Source: Thermoanaerobaculia bacterium (GTDB lineage: Bacteria > Acidobacteriota > Thermoanaerobaculia > Gp7-AA8). From it: a stretch of 34,372 bases of DNA. Positions 6,996 through 19,727 of the stretch are shown here, one piece after another. The stretch lies in NCBI GenBank assembly GCA_016650215.1, contig JAENWF010000158.1:1-34372 (forward strand), read 5' to 3'. The position numbers and the translations under genes are program-made. The stretch's first letter is position 1. Each line of letters begins with the position of its first letter. The notes under the pieces are model-generated. The model was not told the origin of the DNA and ran no database searches. It saw only the letters and a list, made by a program, of their open reading frames with translations.

Positions 6996-8663
6996 TCACT
7001 CCTTCGCCAGTTCGGCGGGATGTTCCTTCCACCACTTGTTCATGATCCACTGCTGCAGGATCGTCAACACGTTCTGCACGAGCCAGTAAAGCACCAACCC
7101 GCTGGGCATCTCCTTGAAGAAGTAGCCGAAGAAGATCGGCATGACGAGAAAGATCTTGCGCTGCGCCGGATCGCCCGTCGACGGCATCATCCACGTCTGG
7201 ATGAACATCGTGATCGTCATCAGAACCGGCGTGATGTAGTACGGGTCCATCTCCGACAGATCGTGAATCCACAGAATGAAGGGGGCGCCGCGCAACTCGA
7301 TCGCGCGCGAGAGCAGATTGTAGAAGCCCCAGAGAATCGGGAGCTGCAGCAGGATCGGCAGGCAGCCGCTCATCGGGTTGATGCCCTCCACCTGATAGAG
7401 CTTCATCATCTCGACGTTCATCTTCTGCCGCTGCTCGGGATCGGTCTTAGCCTTCTTGTACTTGCTCTTGATCGCCTCCATCTTCGGCTGCACCTTCTGC
7501 ATCTTCTTCATCGAGACGATGCTCTTGTGCTGCAGCGGATAGAGGACGACTTTGATGAAGATCGTGAGGACGATGATCGCGAAGCCGAAGTTTCGTGTGA
7601 ACTGGTTGATCCAGGTCAGCATCGCCAGGAGCACGCGCGCGATTGCGCCGAACATCCCGTACTGAAGCATCTTGCCGAGGCCGTAGTTGTCGAGGAGGTG
7701 AGTCTCCTTCGGGCCGAAGAAGGCAGAGCCGGTGACCGAGCCCTCGCCGGTTGCGTTGAGTCCGGCGTAGATCTCCTCGCGGACGCTCTTTCCGTCGCCC
7801 CGGAACTTCACGCGGCGGATCGTGCTGGCTCCGGCTTTCGACGGACGAAGGCCGGTGAGGAAGTAGTTGTCTTCGATTCCGACGAACTCCGACTCTTCGA
7901 AGATGCTGAGGCGATCGCCCTTCTCGCGACTGAGCAGTTTCAGCTTTCCTTCTCGCTGGACGACGCCGTTGCCGGTGATGAGCGCGGCGTTGGCGAGCTC
8001 GCGCTTTTCGAGGTTGCGGATCCCGGGGCCAATGACTACGCGATACGGCGAGGGCGCTTTGACCTCGATCGTGAAGTCGAACAGATACTGGTTGCGGCCC
8101 AGGCGAAACGTCTTGGTCGCGCGCAACCCGTCAGGCGAGGAGAACTTGTACTGGAGCGTCCGGACGCCACGATCCTCGAGCTCGCTCACTTCGTAGAGTG
8201 CGCTGTTGAGCCGCCGGCTCACATCGGCACTCGCTGACTCGATCGCGAAGGGATAGTCCGTGCGCGATGCAGCGCGACGCTTCACGAGATCTACCGGTCC
8301 ATTTGCATGCGTCCGGTAGTTTCTGAGCTGGAACGAGACGAGTTGCGCACCTCGATTGGAGAAGCGCGCAACATAGTCCGGTGTCTCAATGACGGTCTCG
8401 CGGATCGCATCTGCACTGACCGCGGCAACCGGCTCGATCTCGGTGCGCGGGGCAACAATCGCAGCGGGTGACGGAGGAACGATGCGCGCGCCGCTCGGTG
8501 AGCCCGCGCTCGCGGACGTCCGCGGCGCGGACGTCGAAGTCGCGGCGCTGGTGGGTTTCACGGCCGGCTTTGCAAGCTCGGGAAAGAGTCGCGGGGCGAC
8601 GATCGCCCACAACCATAGAAATGCGATCGATACGCCGATCGCAACGAAAATTCGCTTTTCCAT
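6996..8663 (-). CDS. yidC: Membrane protein insertase YidC
   Basis: This 555-residue inner-membrane insertase acts alone or with Sec to insert membrane proteins. An N-terminal membrane helix (about residues 5-22, IFVAIGVSIAFLWLWAIV) is followed by a Ala/Ser/Pro-rich linker, a large periplasmic beta domain (to about 320) and the conserved insertase core of five helices with the cytoplasmic basic coiled hairpin (KMQKVQPKMEAIKSKYKKAK) and GCLPILLQLPILWGFYNLL. The large periplasmic domain is typical of Gram-negative bacteria. The frame is open 48 codons further upstream, but MEKRIFVAIG at 8663, two bases after the yidD stop, is the family start. Confidence 0.97.
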   Translation of the reverse strand: MEKRIFVAIGVSIAFLWLWAIVAPRLFPELAKPAVKPTSAATSTSAPRTSASAGSPSGARIVPPSPAAIVAPRTEIEPVAAVSADAIRETVIETPDYVARFSNRGAQLVSFQLRNYRTHANGPVDLVKRRAASRTDYPFAIESASADVSRRLNSALYEVSELEDRGVRTLQYKFSSPDGLRATKTFRLGRNQYLFDFTIEVKAPSPYRVVIGPGIRNLEKRELANAALITGNGVVQREGKLKLLSREKGDRLSIFEESEFVGIEDNYFLTGLRPSKAGASTIRRVKFRGDGKSVREEIYAGLNATGEGSVTGSAFFGPKETHLLDNYGLGKMLQYGMFGAIARVLLAMLTWINQFTRNFGFAIIVLTIFIKVVLYPLQHKSIVSMKKMQKVQPKMEAIKSKYKKAKTDPEQRQKMNVEMMKLYQVEGINPMSGCLPILLQLPILWGFYNLLSRAIELRGAPFILWIHDLSEMDPYYITPVLMTITMFIQTWMMPSTGDPAQRKIFLVMPIFFGYFFKEMPSGLVLYWLVQNVLTILQQWIMNKWWKEHPAELAKE

Positions 8664-8665
8664 CT

Positions 8666-8878
8666 TCAGGGGACGGGGTCCCAACCTCCGGGATTGAATA
8701 CGTGGCAGCGCGAGATTCTTCTCACGCCGAGCCACAGCCCGCGAAGCGGACCGTGCTTTTCGATGGCCTGCATCATATAGATCGAGCACGTCGGCTCGAA
8801 ACGGCACATGCGGGGGAGAAGCGGCGAGACGAACCGTTTGTAGAACAGTAAGGGAAGGACGAGCGCCTTGCGGATCAT
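8666..8878 (-). CDS. yidD: Membrane protein insertion efficiency factor YidD
   Basis: This 70-residue protein matches YidD throughout: an amphipathic N-terminus ([17 protein letters not shown]), then [36 protein letters not shown]. YidD helps YidC-dependent insertion. MIRKALVLP at 8878 is chosen rather than the longer open frame starting at 9052, because the extension is the antisense-like out-of-frame part of rnpA. It sits 5 bp after rnpA and 2 bp before yidC, the conserved order. Confidence 0.95.
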   Translation of the reverse strand: MIRKALVLPLLFYKRFVSPLLPRMCRFEPTCSIYMMQAIEKHGPLRGLWLGVRRISRCHVFNPGGWDPVP

Positions 8879-8883
8879 GCCGC

Positions 8884-9270
8884 TCAGATGCGCGTCTCCG
8901 CCGCGGCCTTCTGCAGAACGCGAGTGAGATCGGCGCTGAAGTCCGCGAAGGTTGCGTCGGCGGCGTTCGGCTTCACGTTCACGACCAGATCGAGCGAGCG
9001 CTCGTCGATGAGCAGCGCTTCCCTCTGCCTCCGATAGACCTCGCGGGTCCACCGCTTGAGCTTGTTGCGAACATTGGCTTTGCCGAGTTTCTTCGTGGCG
9101 GTGATGCCGATCCGTGAGTGCGGCAATCCGTTCGTGGCGATGAAGAGCACGGAGTAGCGGGAGAAAAACTTCCGCCCCGCCTCGTACACGCGCAGAAACT
9201 CGCGACGCTTCGCCAGTCGTTTCTCCCTTGGCAGCGTCTCGGATCGTGGGGCGCCTGCTTCGCGCGGCAC
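8884..9270 (-). CDS. rnpA: Ribonuclease P protein component
   Basis: This 128-residue basic protein is the protein subunit of RNase P, which removes 5' leaders from tRNA precursors. It shows [23 protein letters not shown] near the N-terminus, [27 protein letters not shown] (the RNR-type RNA-binding helix, here VRNKLKR), and [15 protein letters not shown]. The start is GTG at 9270, 20 bp after rpmH, with no obvious Shine-Dalgarno sequence. Coupling to rpmH is likely. The residues ahead of the first conserved block could be an over-extension by a few codons. Confidence 0.94.
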   Translation of the reverse strand: MPREAGAPRSETLPREKRLAKRREFLRVYEAGRKFFSRYSVLFIATNGLPHSRIGITATKKLGKANVRNKLKRWTREVYRRQREALLIDERSLDLVVNVKPNAADATFADFSADLTRVLQKAAAETRI

Positions 9271-9290
9271 TGTTGTGAGGAGCTTGATGC

Positions 9291-9425
9291 TCAGACCGCG
9301 AGGCGCTTGCGGCCCTTGCGGCGCCGACGCGAGAGAACTGCCTGGCCGTCCTTGGTCCGCATCCGGACGAGGAAACCGTGAGTGCGCTTGCGGCGGCGAT
9401 TGTTCGGCTGAAAAGTACGCTTCAT
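9291..9425 (-). CDS. rpmH: 50S ribosomal protein L34
   Basis: This 44-residue, very basic protein starts with [19 protein letters not shown], the L34 signature. The frame continues 25 codons upstream, but that region contains the -10 element, so the ATG at 9425 is the start, preceded by AAGGG as a weak ribosome-binding site. It is the first gene of the long minus-strand operon and lies back to back with dnaA across the origin, the common ancestral arrangement. Confidence 0.98.
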   Translation of the reverse strand: MKRTFQPNNRRRKRTHGFLVRMRTKDGQAVLSRRRRKGRKRLAV

Positions 9426-9452
9426 TTGTCCCAACCCTTTGAAAAAGCGGCG

Positions 9453-9481
9453 AGTATAGCCACCGCGCCGGTCATCGTCAA
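9453..9481 (-). promoter_or_regulatory. Sigma70-type promoter of the rpmH-rnpA-yidDC operon
   Basis: Read on the minus strand, TTGACG (9476-9481) and TATACT (9453-9458) are separated by exactly 17 bp. The -10 lies 27 bp before the rpmH start codon. This is the best promoter match in the window and drives the operon towards parAB. Confidence 0.85.
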
Positions 9482-9550
9482 ACGAGGAGCGCCGGAGCAA
9501 GGGGCCAAACCGTCAACGAACAGTCTAATATTCCTGCGGGCGTGACCCCC

Positions 9551-9678
9551 ATCCTGAGCGAAGCGAAGGATCTTCTGATAGCGCTTGGATTGCTCCAGCG
9601 ATGAGCATCGTCGCTCCACGATGCCTAAGCGTCATGCTTCGCAAGCGCTATCAGAAGATCCTTCGCTTCGCTCAGGAT
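9551..9678. repeat. REP-like perfect 36-bp inverted repeat, copy B
   Basis: Arms 9551-9586 and 9643-9678 are exact reverse complements over 36 bases (left arm begins ATCCTGAGCGAAGCGAAGG), with a 56-bp centre. A further partial arm, CTTCGCTCAGGAT, follows at 9688-9700. It lies between the rpmH and dnaA promoters. Same core as copies at 33-111 and 11132-11245. A transcript across it would form a very stable hairpin. Confidence 0.9.
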
Positions 9679-9710
9679 AGAGACACGCTTCGCTCAGGAT
9701 TCGAACGGCA

Positions 9711-9738
9711 TTGACGCGCGTCGATCCCGTGCTAGACT
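9711..9738 (+). promoter_or_regulatory. Probable dnaA promoter
   Basis: TTGACG (9711-9716) and TAGACT (9733-9738) are 16 bp apart, preceding dnaA by about 80 bp. The DnaA-box-like sites at 9761-9790 fall just downstream of the predicted start of transcription, where bound DnaA could repress its own gene. Confidence 0.6.
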
Positions 9739-9760
9739 CCAACCCCTTTTTCAGGCTCGA

Positions 9761-9790
9761 TTTTCCACAACTGCGGAAAAGTTGTGGATT
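9761..9790. promoter_or_regulatory. DnaA-box-like inverted pair upstream of dnaA
   Basis: TTTTCCACA (9761-9769) fits the relaxed DnaA box TTWTNCACA. TCCACAAC (9764-9771) is mirrored exactly by GTTGTGGA (9781-9788), giving a convergent pair around TGCGGAAAA (9772-9780). It lies in the leader of dnaA. It is either the upstream half of a bipartite oriC or an autoregulatory site, or both. Confidence 0.6.
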
Positions 9791-9817
9791 CTCAGCAAGA
9801 TAACTCGCGGTCCCCCC

Positions 9818-11125
9818 ATGAATGTATGGAAGCAGGTACTGGAGCGACTCGAGCAAGTCGTTGACAGGACAGACTATGAGCGCTGGTTCGCTCCCACCCG
9901 GTTTATCGCCCAGAAGGGCGAGACGGTTGATGTCAGCGTTCCCTCCGAGCGCACCGTGGACGAGATCCGCGAGCGCTACGGCCAGCAGATCCGCACGATT
10001 CTCTCCGACATCTCTCCCGAGCGGATCCAGGTTCACTTCGTCGTCAACAGCTCAACGACCCTGAATGACGTGCAGGTTCCGGCCGCGCAGCCGCGCGAGG
10101 ACCTGCCGGCTTCGATCTTCAATCCGCGCTACCGCTTCAGCACCTTTGTGGTCGGCAGCTCGAACCAGCTCGCGTACGCCGCCTCGCTGTCAATCGCGGA
10201 GAACCCGAGCGGCTCATTCAATCCGCTGTTCATCTATGGCGGCGCAGGACTCGGCAAGACGCATCTCATCCAGGCGATCGGACAGCAGATCAGGCAGAAG
10301 ACACCGGGGCTCAAGGTTGTTTACATGTCGGCTGACTCGTTCGTGACCGAGCTGATCTCCTCGATCCGCTACGACAAGATGCAGTCGTTCCGCGACCGCT
10401 ATCGCTCGGTTGACGCGCTGCTGCTCGACGACATCCAGTTCCTCGCGGGAAAAGAGCGAACGCAGGAAGAGTTCTTTCATACGTTCAACGCGCTCTACGA
10501 AGCGCAGAAACAGATCGTCTTCACCTCTGACGCTCCTCCCAAAGACATTCCAACGCTGGAGGAACGGCTTCGCTCGCGGTTCGAATGGGGACTCATCGCC
10601 GACATTCAGCCGCCCGACCTGGAAACGAAGGTCGCGATCCTCCGCAAGAAAGCGGAAGAAAAGAAAATGGACCTGCCGCACGAGGTCGCGCTCTTCATCG
10701 CAGAGCGCGTCCGCTCGAACATCCGGGAGCTGGAAGGACATCTCAATCGTGTCACCGCGTTCAGCTCGATGATTGGCCAGCCCTTGAACATCGACGTTGC
10801 GAAGGAAGCGCTGAAGGATCTTCTGTCGAAGGACAACAAGCCGATTACCGCTGCCGACATCATGAAAGTCGTTGCTGCGCACTACGGCATCAAGGTGTCG
10901 GACCTGAAGTCGAAATCGAATTCGCGGCCCATTGCGTATCCGCGTCAGGTCGCGATGTTCATCTGCAAAGATCTCACAGACCTCTCGTACCCCGAGATTG
11001 GAAAACTCTTCAACAACAAGCACCACTCGACCGTCATGTACTCGGTCGAGAAGATCGAGCAGCTCACACAGGATGACCAGCAGGTCGCGCGCACGGTCGA
11101 GATGCTGATCAAACAATTCCGGTAG
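9818..11125 (+). CDS. dnaA: Chromosomal replication initiator DnaA
   Basis: This 435-residue AAA+ ATPase binds DnaA boxes and opens oriC. Domain I (1-85, WKQVLERLEQVVDRTDYERWF) is followed by a short linker. The AAA+ domain has Walker A GGAGLGKTH, Walker B LLLDDIQFLAGK and the sensor region RSRFEWGLIADIQPPDLETK. The C-terminal DNA-binding domain has ADIMKVVAAHYGIKVSDLKS and the recognition helix FNNKHHSTVMYS. In E. coli the equivalent is RDHTTV, so the Asp is His here; the local candidate boxes are also off-consensus. ATG at 9818 is preferred over the GTG at 9782, which would place the DnaA-box region inside the gene. No Shine-Dalgarno sequence is visible. Confidence 0.97.
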   Translation: MNVWKQVLERLEQVVDRTDYERWFAPTRFIAQKGETVDVSVPSERTVDEIRERYGQQIRTILSDISPERIQVHFVVNSSTTLNDVQVPAAQPREDLPASIFNPRYRFSTFVVGSSNQLAYAASLSIAENPSGSFNPLFIYGGAGLGKTHLIQAIGQQIRQKTPGLKVVYMSADSFVTELISSIRYDKMQSFRDRYRSVDALLLDDIQFLAGKERTQEEFFHTFNALYEAQKQIVFTSDAPPKDIPTLEERLRSRFEWGLIADIQPPDLETKVAILRKKAEEKKMDLPHEVALFIAERVRSNIRELEGHLNRVTAFSSMIGQPLNIDVAKEALKDLLSKDNKPITAADIMKVVAAHYGIKVSDLKSKSNSRPIAYPRQVAMFICKDLTDLSYPEIGKLFNNKHHSTVMYSVEKIEQLTQDDQQVARTVEMLIKQFR

Positions 11126-11131
11126 GGTGGC

Positions 11132-11245
11132 GGTTTCATCCTGAGCGAAGCGAAGGATCTCCTGAGAGCACAAGCCCTGCTGGTGCACGCGCCCCGCTCG
11201 TGCTCTCAGAAGATCCTTCGCCGTCTTCGCGGCTCAGGATGAAAC
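11132..11245. repeat. REP-like inverted repeat, copy C
   Basis: The left arm from 11132 (GGTTTCATCCTGAGCGAAGC, then GAAGGATCTCCTGAGAGCAC) pairs with a right arm ending at 11245, which carries a 6-bp insertion (CCGCGAAGACGG in place of CGAAG). It starts six bases after the dnaA stop, so it could also act as the dnaA transcript end. With copy B it brackets dnaA. Confidence 0.8.
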
Positions 11246-11482
11246 CCTCTGCGGAAAAGCGACTGAAAAGCTGCGCAGAAGTTTGTTGCTCGATTGGTCA
11301 GTGCTCGGACCTGCGGAAAACAGACAAGCGATCCGCCGTTTTTCCTCAGCAAAACTCACAGTTTCACATCGCAGGCAACTGATATACTTCGCAGACCTTT
11401 GCGACGTGTCCCGAAATTTTCCTCGCGGACCTACTACTACCACTACTAAAAAGAAAAAGAGATCTGTTCTAAAGGAAGTGAG
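11246..11482 (+). other. oriC: Putative oriC unwinding region (DnaA-like boxes, DnaA-trios, A-rich tract)
   Basis: The rest of the dnaA-dnaN gap has no gene. It holds TGCGGAAAA at 11250-11258 and 11312-11320 (also found at 9772-9780), TTTTCCTCA (11340-11348) and TTTTCCTCG (11417-11425), all one or two bases from TTTTCCACA. After TTTTCCTCG comes GC-rich CGGAC, then CTACTACTACCACTACTA (11431-11448), and then AAAAGAAAAAGAGA. That order (box, GC spacer, trios reading 3'-GAT-5' on the lower strand, AT tract) is the layout of the B. subtilis-type basal unwinding system. The order is seen directly; function as oriC is inferred from it and from position. Confidence 0.7.
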
Positions 11483-12610
11483 ATGGAGCTGACCGTCGGA
11501 AAAGCAGACCTGCAGAAGGAACTGCAGCTTTGCCAGGGAGTCGTCGAGAAGCGCTCGACAATCCCGATTCTCTCGAATGTGCTCCTGCGAGCGGCGGACG
11601 GCCGTCTGCAGATCGCTGCAACCGATCTTGATGTCACGATTCTCAGCTCCTGCGCGGCGCGTGTCACAACGCCGGGAGGAGTGACGATCGAGGCGAAGCG
11701 GCTCTTCGATATCGTCCGGTCGCTTCCCGACGAGGACGTGCACATGGCTCTGCAGGAAAACAACTCGGTGCTGATCGAGTCAGGCACTGCCAAGTTCCGA
11801 CTCCTCGGGCTTCCCGCCGAGGACTATCCGACGCTGCCGACCGTTGACTCTGCCGATGCCTACACGCTTCCGCTCGACGAGCTGAAGACGATGGTCGGAA
11901 AAGTGAAGTTCGCGATCACACACGAAGAGACGCGCTTCCAGCTCAACGGCGCGCTGCTCAAAGTGCAACCCTCGAAGATGGAGATGGTCGCTACCGACGG
12001 ACACCGGATGGCGCTGATCAACTTCCCGCAGGGCGGAGGCGGAAAGAAGAAGGGTGACGATCTCACCATCCTCATTCCGCGAAAAGCACTCGACGAGATC
12101 CTCCGTCTCGAGTCGGGCGAAGACGGAACCGTCCGTTTCGGCGTCTCCGAGAATCAGCTCTTCTTCGAAGCGGGCGAGCGGCGTCTCATGGCGCGAATGA
12201 TCGACGTGAACTTTCCGAACTACATGGAAGTGATCTCGCGAGACAACGATCGCCACGTGATGGTCGATCGCGAGCGGCTGCTCTCGACCATCCGCCGGAT
12301 CTCGCTCGTGGCGAATGAGCGTACGCGCGCCGTGCGGTTCGATTTCGCGCCGGGCAAGCTCACGGTTTCGTCGACGAATCCCGAGCTCGGTGATGCACGC
12401 GAGACTGTTCCCATCGACTATGCCGGCAATCCGTTCCACGTCGGGCTCAACGCCGCCTACCTCACCGACTTTCTCAGCGCCGTCGACACGCAGAGCGTGT
12501 CACTCGATCTCAAGGACGAGAACAGCCAATGCATCGGCCGTCCCGCTTCGACCGCCGACGACCTGGCGTACGACTACCTCTATGTCGTCATGCCGATGCG
12601 ACTCGCCTGA
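11483..12610 (+). CDS. dnaN: DNA polymerase III beta subunit (sliding clamp)
   Basis: This 375-residue protein forms the dimeric ring that holds DNA polymerase III and other DNA enzymes on DNA. It has the three repeated clamp domains. The first opens MELTVGKADLQKELQLCQGVVEKRSTIPILSNVLL; family landmarks follow (LTVSSTNPELGDARE and the end YLYVVMPMRLA). The C-terminal MPMRL is the usual client-binding edge. A good ribosome-binding site (AAGGAAG, seven bases upstream) supports the start. It follows oriC and precedes recF. Confidence 0.97.
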   Translation: MELTVGKADLQKELQLCQGVVEKRSTIPILSNVLLRAADGRLQIAATDLDVTILSSCAARVTTPGGVTIEAKRLFDIVRSLPDEDVHMALQENNSVLIESGTAKFRLLGLPAEDYPTLPTVDSADAYTLPLDELKTMVGKVKFAITHEETRFQLNGALLKVQPSKMEMVATDGHRMALINFPQGGGGKKKGDDLTILIPRKALDEILRLESGEDGTVRFGVSENQLFFEAGERRLMARMIDVNFPNYMEVISRDNDRHVMVDRERLLSTIRRISLVANERTRAVRFDFAPGKLTVSSTNPELGDARETVPIDYAGNPFHVGLNAAYLTDFLSAVDTQSVSLDLKDENSQCIGRPASTADDLAYDYLYVVMPMRLA

Positions 12611-12616
12611 GAACGA

Positions 12617-12687
12617 GTGCTGAGTGATGAGTTCTGAGTCCTGAGTCACGGCAGATTGCTCAGCACTCAGGACTCAGCACTCAGCAC
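12617..12687. repeat. Inverted array of degenerate 7-bp units between dnaN and recF
   Basis: The left arm (12617-12651) is five consecutive 7-mers: GTGCTGA, GTGATGA, GTTCTGA, GTCCTGA, GTCACGG. The right arm (12658-12687) is the reverse complement of a similar run, with TCAGCAC at 12660, 12674 and 12681 and TCAGGAC at 12667. The arms can fold into a long hairpin. The array fills almost the whole 77-bp gap and the recF ATG follows its last base directly, so recF has no room for a ribosome-binding site. Confidence 0.85.
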
Positions 12688-13770
12688 ATGATTCTCAGTA
12701 CGCTGACCGCCGAGAATTTCCGGAACCTCGAGCCGGAGGAGCATGCGTTTCATCCGGCCTCCAACATCATCGTCGGGCAGAACGGGCAGGGGAAGACGAA
12801 CCTCCTCGAGGCCATCTACTTTCTCGGCACGACGAAATCATTTCGTACGACGCGCGCTGCGAGTCTCTTTCGATTCGGAGCCTCAACACTTGCGGTTGCC
12901 GGCCGTGTTCTTCGCGATGGCGTGGAGCGGACGATGCGCGTTGCGCTCGAGACGGGAGAGATCAAGCGCCGCCTCCTGATGATCAACGGCGAACGGATGC
13001 CGTTGCCCGAGTACGTGAAGGCGTTCACAGTGTTCGCGTATTCGGCGGACCGTCTCGACGTCGTACGCGGCACTCCCGACGACCGGCGCCGCTTTCTCGA
13101 CCGCGGAATCGCCAGCATCAACGCCGCGTATCTCGATGATCTCTCTCGCTACCACCGCGTGCTGCGGCAGCGAAATGCGTTGCTCTACGAGATCGGAACC
13201 GGCGGCGCAGGGGTGCGATCGCTCGATGCGTGGGACGAAGGCTTCACCTCCGCTGCGCAGAGCGTGCAGAGAGCGAGGGATGCATACAAGAACGAGCTTG
13301 CGGAAGCGTTCGAGCGAATCGTCGCGGCGCACCATTACCACGTCAGCGGCGTGCGGTTCGAGTACCGCCCAAACGTGGCCGACCTGCGCGCGTTGCGGAA
13401 AGAGGAGGTGCGCGCGCGCATCTCGCTCGCCGGTCCGCAGCGAGATCATCTCGATTTCACGATCGAGGGGCGGCCGGCAGCCGATGTGTTGTCGGGCGGT
13501 GAGCTGAAGACGATCGTCCTATTTCTGAAGTTCGCCAAACTCGAGCTTTTCCGCCGTCGTTTCGACGAGGCGCCATTATTCGTCCTGGACGATATCGATG
13601 CCGAGCTCGATCTGAGAATTCTGCAGAAACTGCTCGCCGGTTTGCCCGCTTCGACGCAGGTTTTCGCGACCAGCGCAAAGGAGGCATTTCTCGAGGCGTT
13701 GAGGGCGGGTCCGCACCGTCGCTTAACTCTTGAAAATGGGCGAGTTACAACCTCAACAGAATTCGTCTGA
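12688..13770 (+). CDS. recF: DNA replication and repair protein RecF
   Basis: This 360-residue SMC-like ATPase helps load RecA at single-strand gaps through RecFOR. The N-terminus MILSTLTAENFRN is typical. Walker A is GQNGQGKTNLLEAIYFLG (residues about 31-48), the ABC signature is LSGGELKTIVLFLKFAKLEL, and Walker B is LFVLDDIDAELD. The signature reads SGGELK where RecF usually has SGGQQK/R, a modest deviation. The start is fixed by the family N-terminus even though only the 7-bp repeat array lies upstream, so translation must rely on coupling or another entry mode. Complete. Confidence 0.96.
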   Translation: MILSTLTAENFRNLEPEEHAFHPASNIIVGQNGQGKTNLLEAIYFLGTTKSFRTTRAASLFRFGASTLAVAGRVLRDGVERTMRVALETGEIKRRLLMINGERMPLPEYVKAFTVFAYSADRLDVVRGTPDDRRRFLDRGIASINAAYLDDLSRYHRVLRQRNALLYEIGTGGAGVRSLDAWDEGFTSAAQSVQRARDAYKNELAEAFERIVAAHHYHVSGVRFEYRPNVADLRALRKEEVRARISLAGPQRDHLDFTIEGRPAADVLSGGELKTIVLFLKFAKLELFRRRFDEAPLFVLDDIDAELDLRILQKLLAGLPASTQVFATSAKEAFLEALRAGPHRRLTLENGRVTTSTEFV

Positions 13771-16275
<2,505 letters not shown>

Positions 16276-16279
16276 AACA

Positions 16280-16307
16280 GTGACGAGTTACGAGTGACAA
16301 ATGGCAA
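16280..16307 (+). repeat. Four degenerate 7-bp tandem units between gyrB and gyrA
   Basis: The units are GTGACGA, GTTACGA, GTGACAA and ATGGCAA, directly adjoining, five bases after the gyrB stop. The period and GTG-start resemble the array at 12617-12687. The following 60 bp up to gyrA are strikingly AT-rich (CATAAATATCGGTATTTAAT) and may contain a gyrA promoter, though no clear -35/-10 pair could be placed. Confidence 0.65.
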
Positions 16308-16369
16308 GCTATTAATGCTTCTGTTGCTTGTGGTTTATTACTGTTCAAGCATAAATATCGGTATTTAAT

Positions 16370-18982
<2,613 letters not shown>

Positions 18983-19066
18983 GTCATTAACGATCGAAGC
19001 GAGGAATCGGGGCGGGGAAAGTTCACATCCGGCCTCCGAGATTCCTCACTGTCCGCTCGGAATGAC
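18983..19066. repeat. Degenerate inverted repeat after gyrA
   Basis: GTCATTAACGATCGAAGCGA (18983-19002, continuing GGAATCGGGG) is partly mirrored by 19036-19066, which ends GCTCGGAATGAC. The GAAGCGAGGAATC core resembles the GAAGCGAAGGATC core of the REP-like copies, so this looks like a divergent member. It lies at the gyrA 3' end. Confidence 0.5.
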
Positions 19067-19081
19067 CACGTACAATCAGCT

Positions 19082-19366
19082 ATGCAGACCATGTCGCGCG
19101 AGCGCATCGAGAGAGTCGCGAAAGAGCTCGTCGACGCGATGACGCGCTCGAAGGCGGTCTCGCTGCTGAAGGATCGCGACGCTGTGCGTCTTGCGATCTC
19201 TCACGCGCTCGCGGACGAGCTCAAGCGGGAGGAAGAGCGCGAGGAAAACGTTCGACGCCGCATCGCTACGATCCGGAAAGTGCCAGCGCGCAACTCACGC
19301 GAGTGGGAACAACTGTTCCGAACGCTGATGGAAGAGGAGTACCTGCGCGAAGGTCTCGATACCTGA
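19082..19366 (+). CDS. DUF507 family protein
   Basis: This 94-residue, charged, all-helical protein begins with MSRERIERVAKELVDAMTRS and ends with a RNSREWEQLFRTLMEEEYLREG segment, the pattern of DUF507 proteins (SRERI..LA..IV.. / ..W..LF..L). No biochemical role is established for the family. ATG at 19082 is used; Met4 (MSRERI, 19091) is an equally good start and closer to the family N-terminus. A -10-like TACAAT (19071-19076) lies only five bases upstream of the first ATG, so the transcript may be leaderless from one of these codons. It converges on the zinc-ribbon gene six bases further on. Confidence 0.75.
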   Translation: MQTMSRERIERVAKELVDAMTRSKAVSLLKDRDAVRLAISHALADELKREEEREENVRRRIATIRKVPARNSREWEQLFRTLMEEEYLREGLDT

Positions 19367-19378
19367 GGGGAATCAGGT
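19361..19378. terminator. Hairpin between convergent DUF507 and zinc-ribbon genes
   Basis: ACCTGA (19361-19366) pairs with TCAGGT (19373-19378) around GGGGAA. It includes both stop codons, and CGTTTCTTCG follows on the plus strand. A short stem with a weak T tract at a convergent junction suggests a bidirectional terminator. Confidence 0.4.
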
Positions 19379-19681
19379 CGTTTCTTCGTCAGGCGCGATC
19401 TGCGGCGCGCTGTCGGCCCGCATTGACAGCGTGTCGTCGTCATCGCTCATCATCTGACGCCACCGCTGCGCTTTGATCCGTTCGAAGATTCCGCCTGCCG
19501 CGCCGGCCGGAATCCAACTGTTCCCGCCGCACTTGGGGCAGCGTCCGCGAAACGCAATGTTCTTCCCACAGTCGGGGCAAATGATGACAAGCGAGTGGGA
19601 AAGCTCGAACTTCTGCTCACCCTCGGCATCGAGGCTGGTCAGAAACGAAGCCAGGCTTGTGAAGGTATCTTCGAGGGACAT
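19373..19681 (-). CDS. Small zinc-ribbon protein of unknown function
   Basis: This 102-residue protein has a helical N-terminus (MSLEDTFTSLASFLTSLDAE), a zinc ribbon with two Cys pairs (CPDCGKNIAFRGRCPKCGG, about residues 35-53), then a basic helix (IFERIKAQRWRQMM) and an acidic tail. The start at 19681, with GAGAG upstream, is chosen over the longer open frame that would run into rng. It lies 46 bp after the RNase E/G gene on the same strand and is probably cotranscribed. The ribbon suggests nucleic-acid or protein binding, perhaps an accessory to RNA processing, but only linkage supports that. Confidence 0.75.
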   Translation of the reverse strand: MSLEDTFTSLASFLTSLDAEGEQKFELSHSLVIICPDCGKNIAFRGRCPKCGGNSWIPAGAAGGIFERIKAQRWRQMMSDDDDTLSMRADSAPQIAPDEETT

Positions 19682-19727
19682 CGCTACTCTCAGAGGGCTG
19701 CAAAGTGCACACGCTTTGCCAAGCCCG

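Noticed and set aside
6774-8237. Long open frame (487 codons) on the plus strand
   Set aside because: Antisense shadow of yidC and jag; His/Asp/Leu-rich low-complexity translation typical of mirrored coding sequence.
8664-8807. Upstream extension of yidC by 48 residues
   Set aside because: It overlaps yidD in another frame and precedes the typical signal-anchor start; the start two bases after yidD fits the family.
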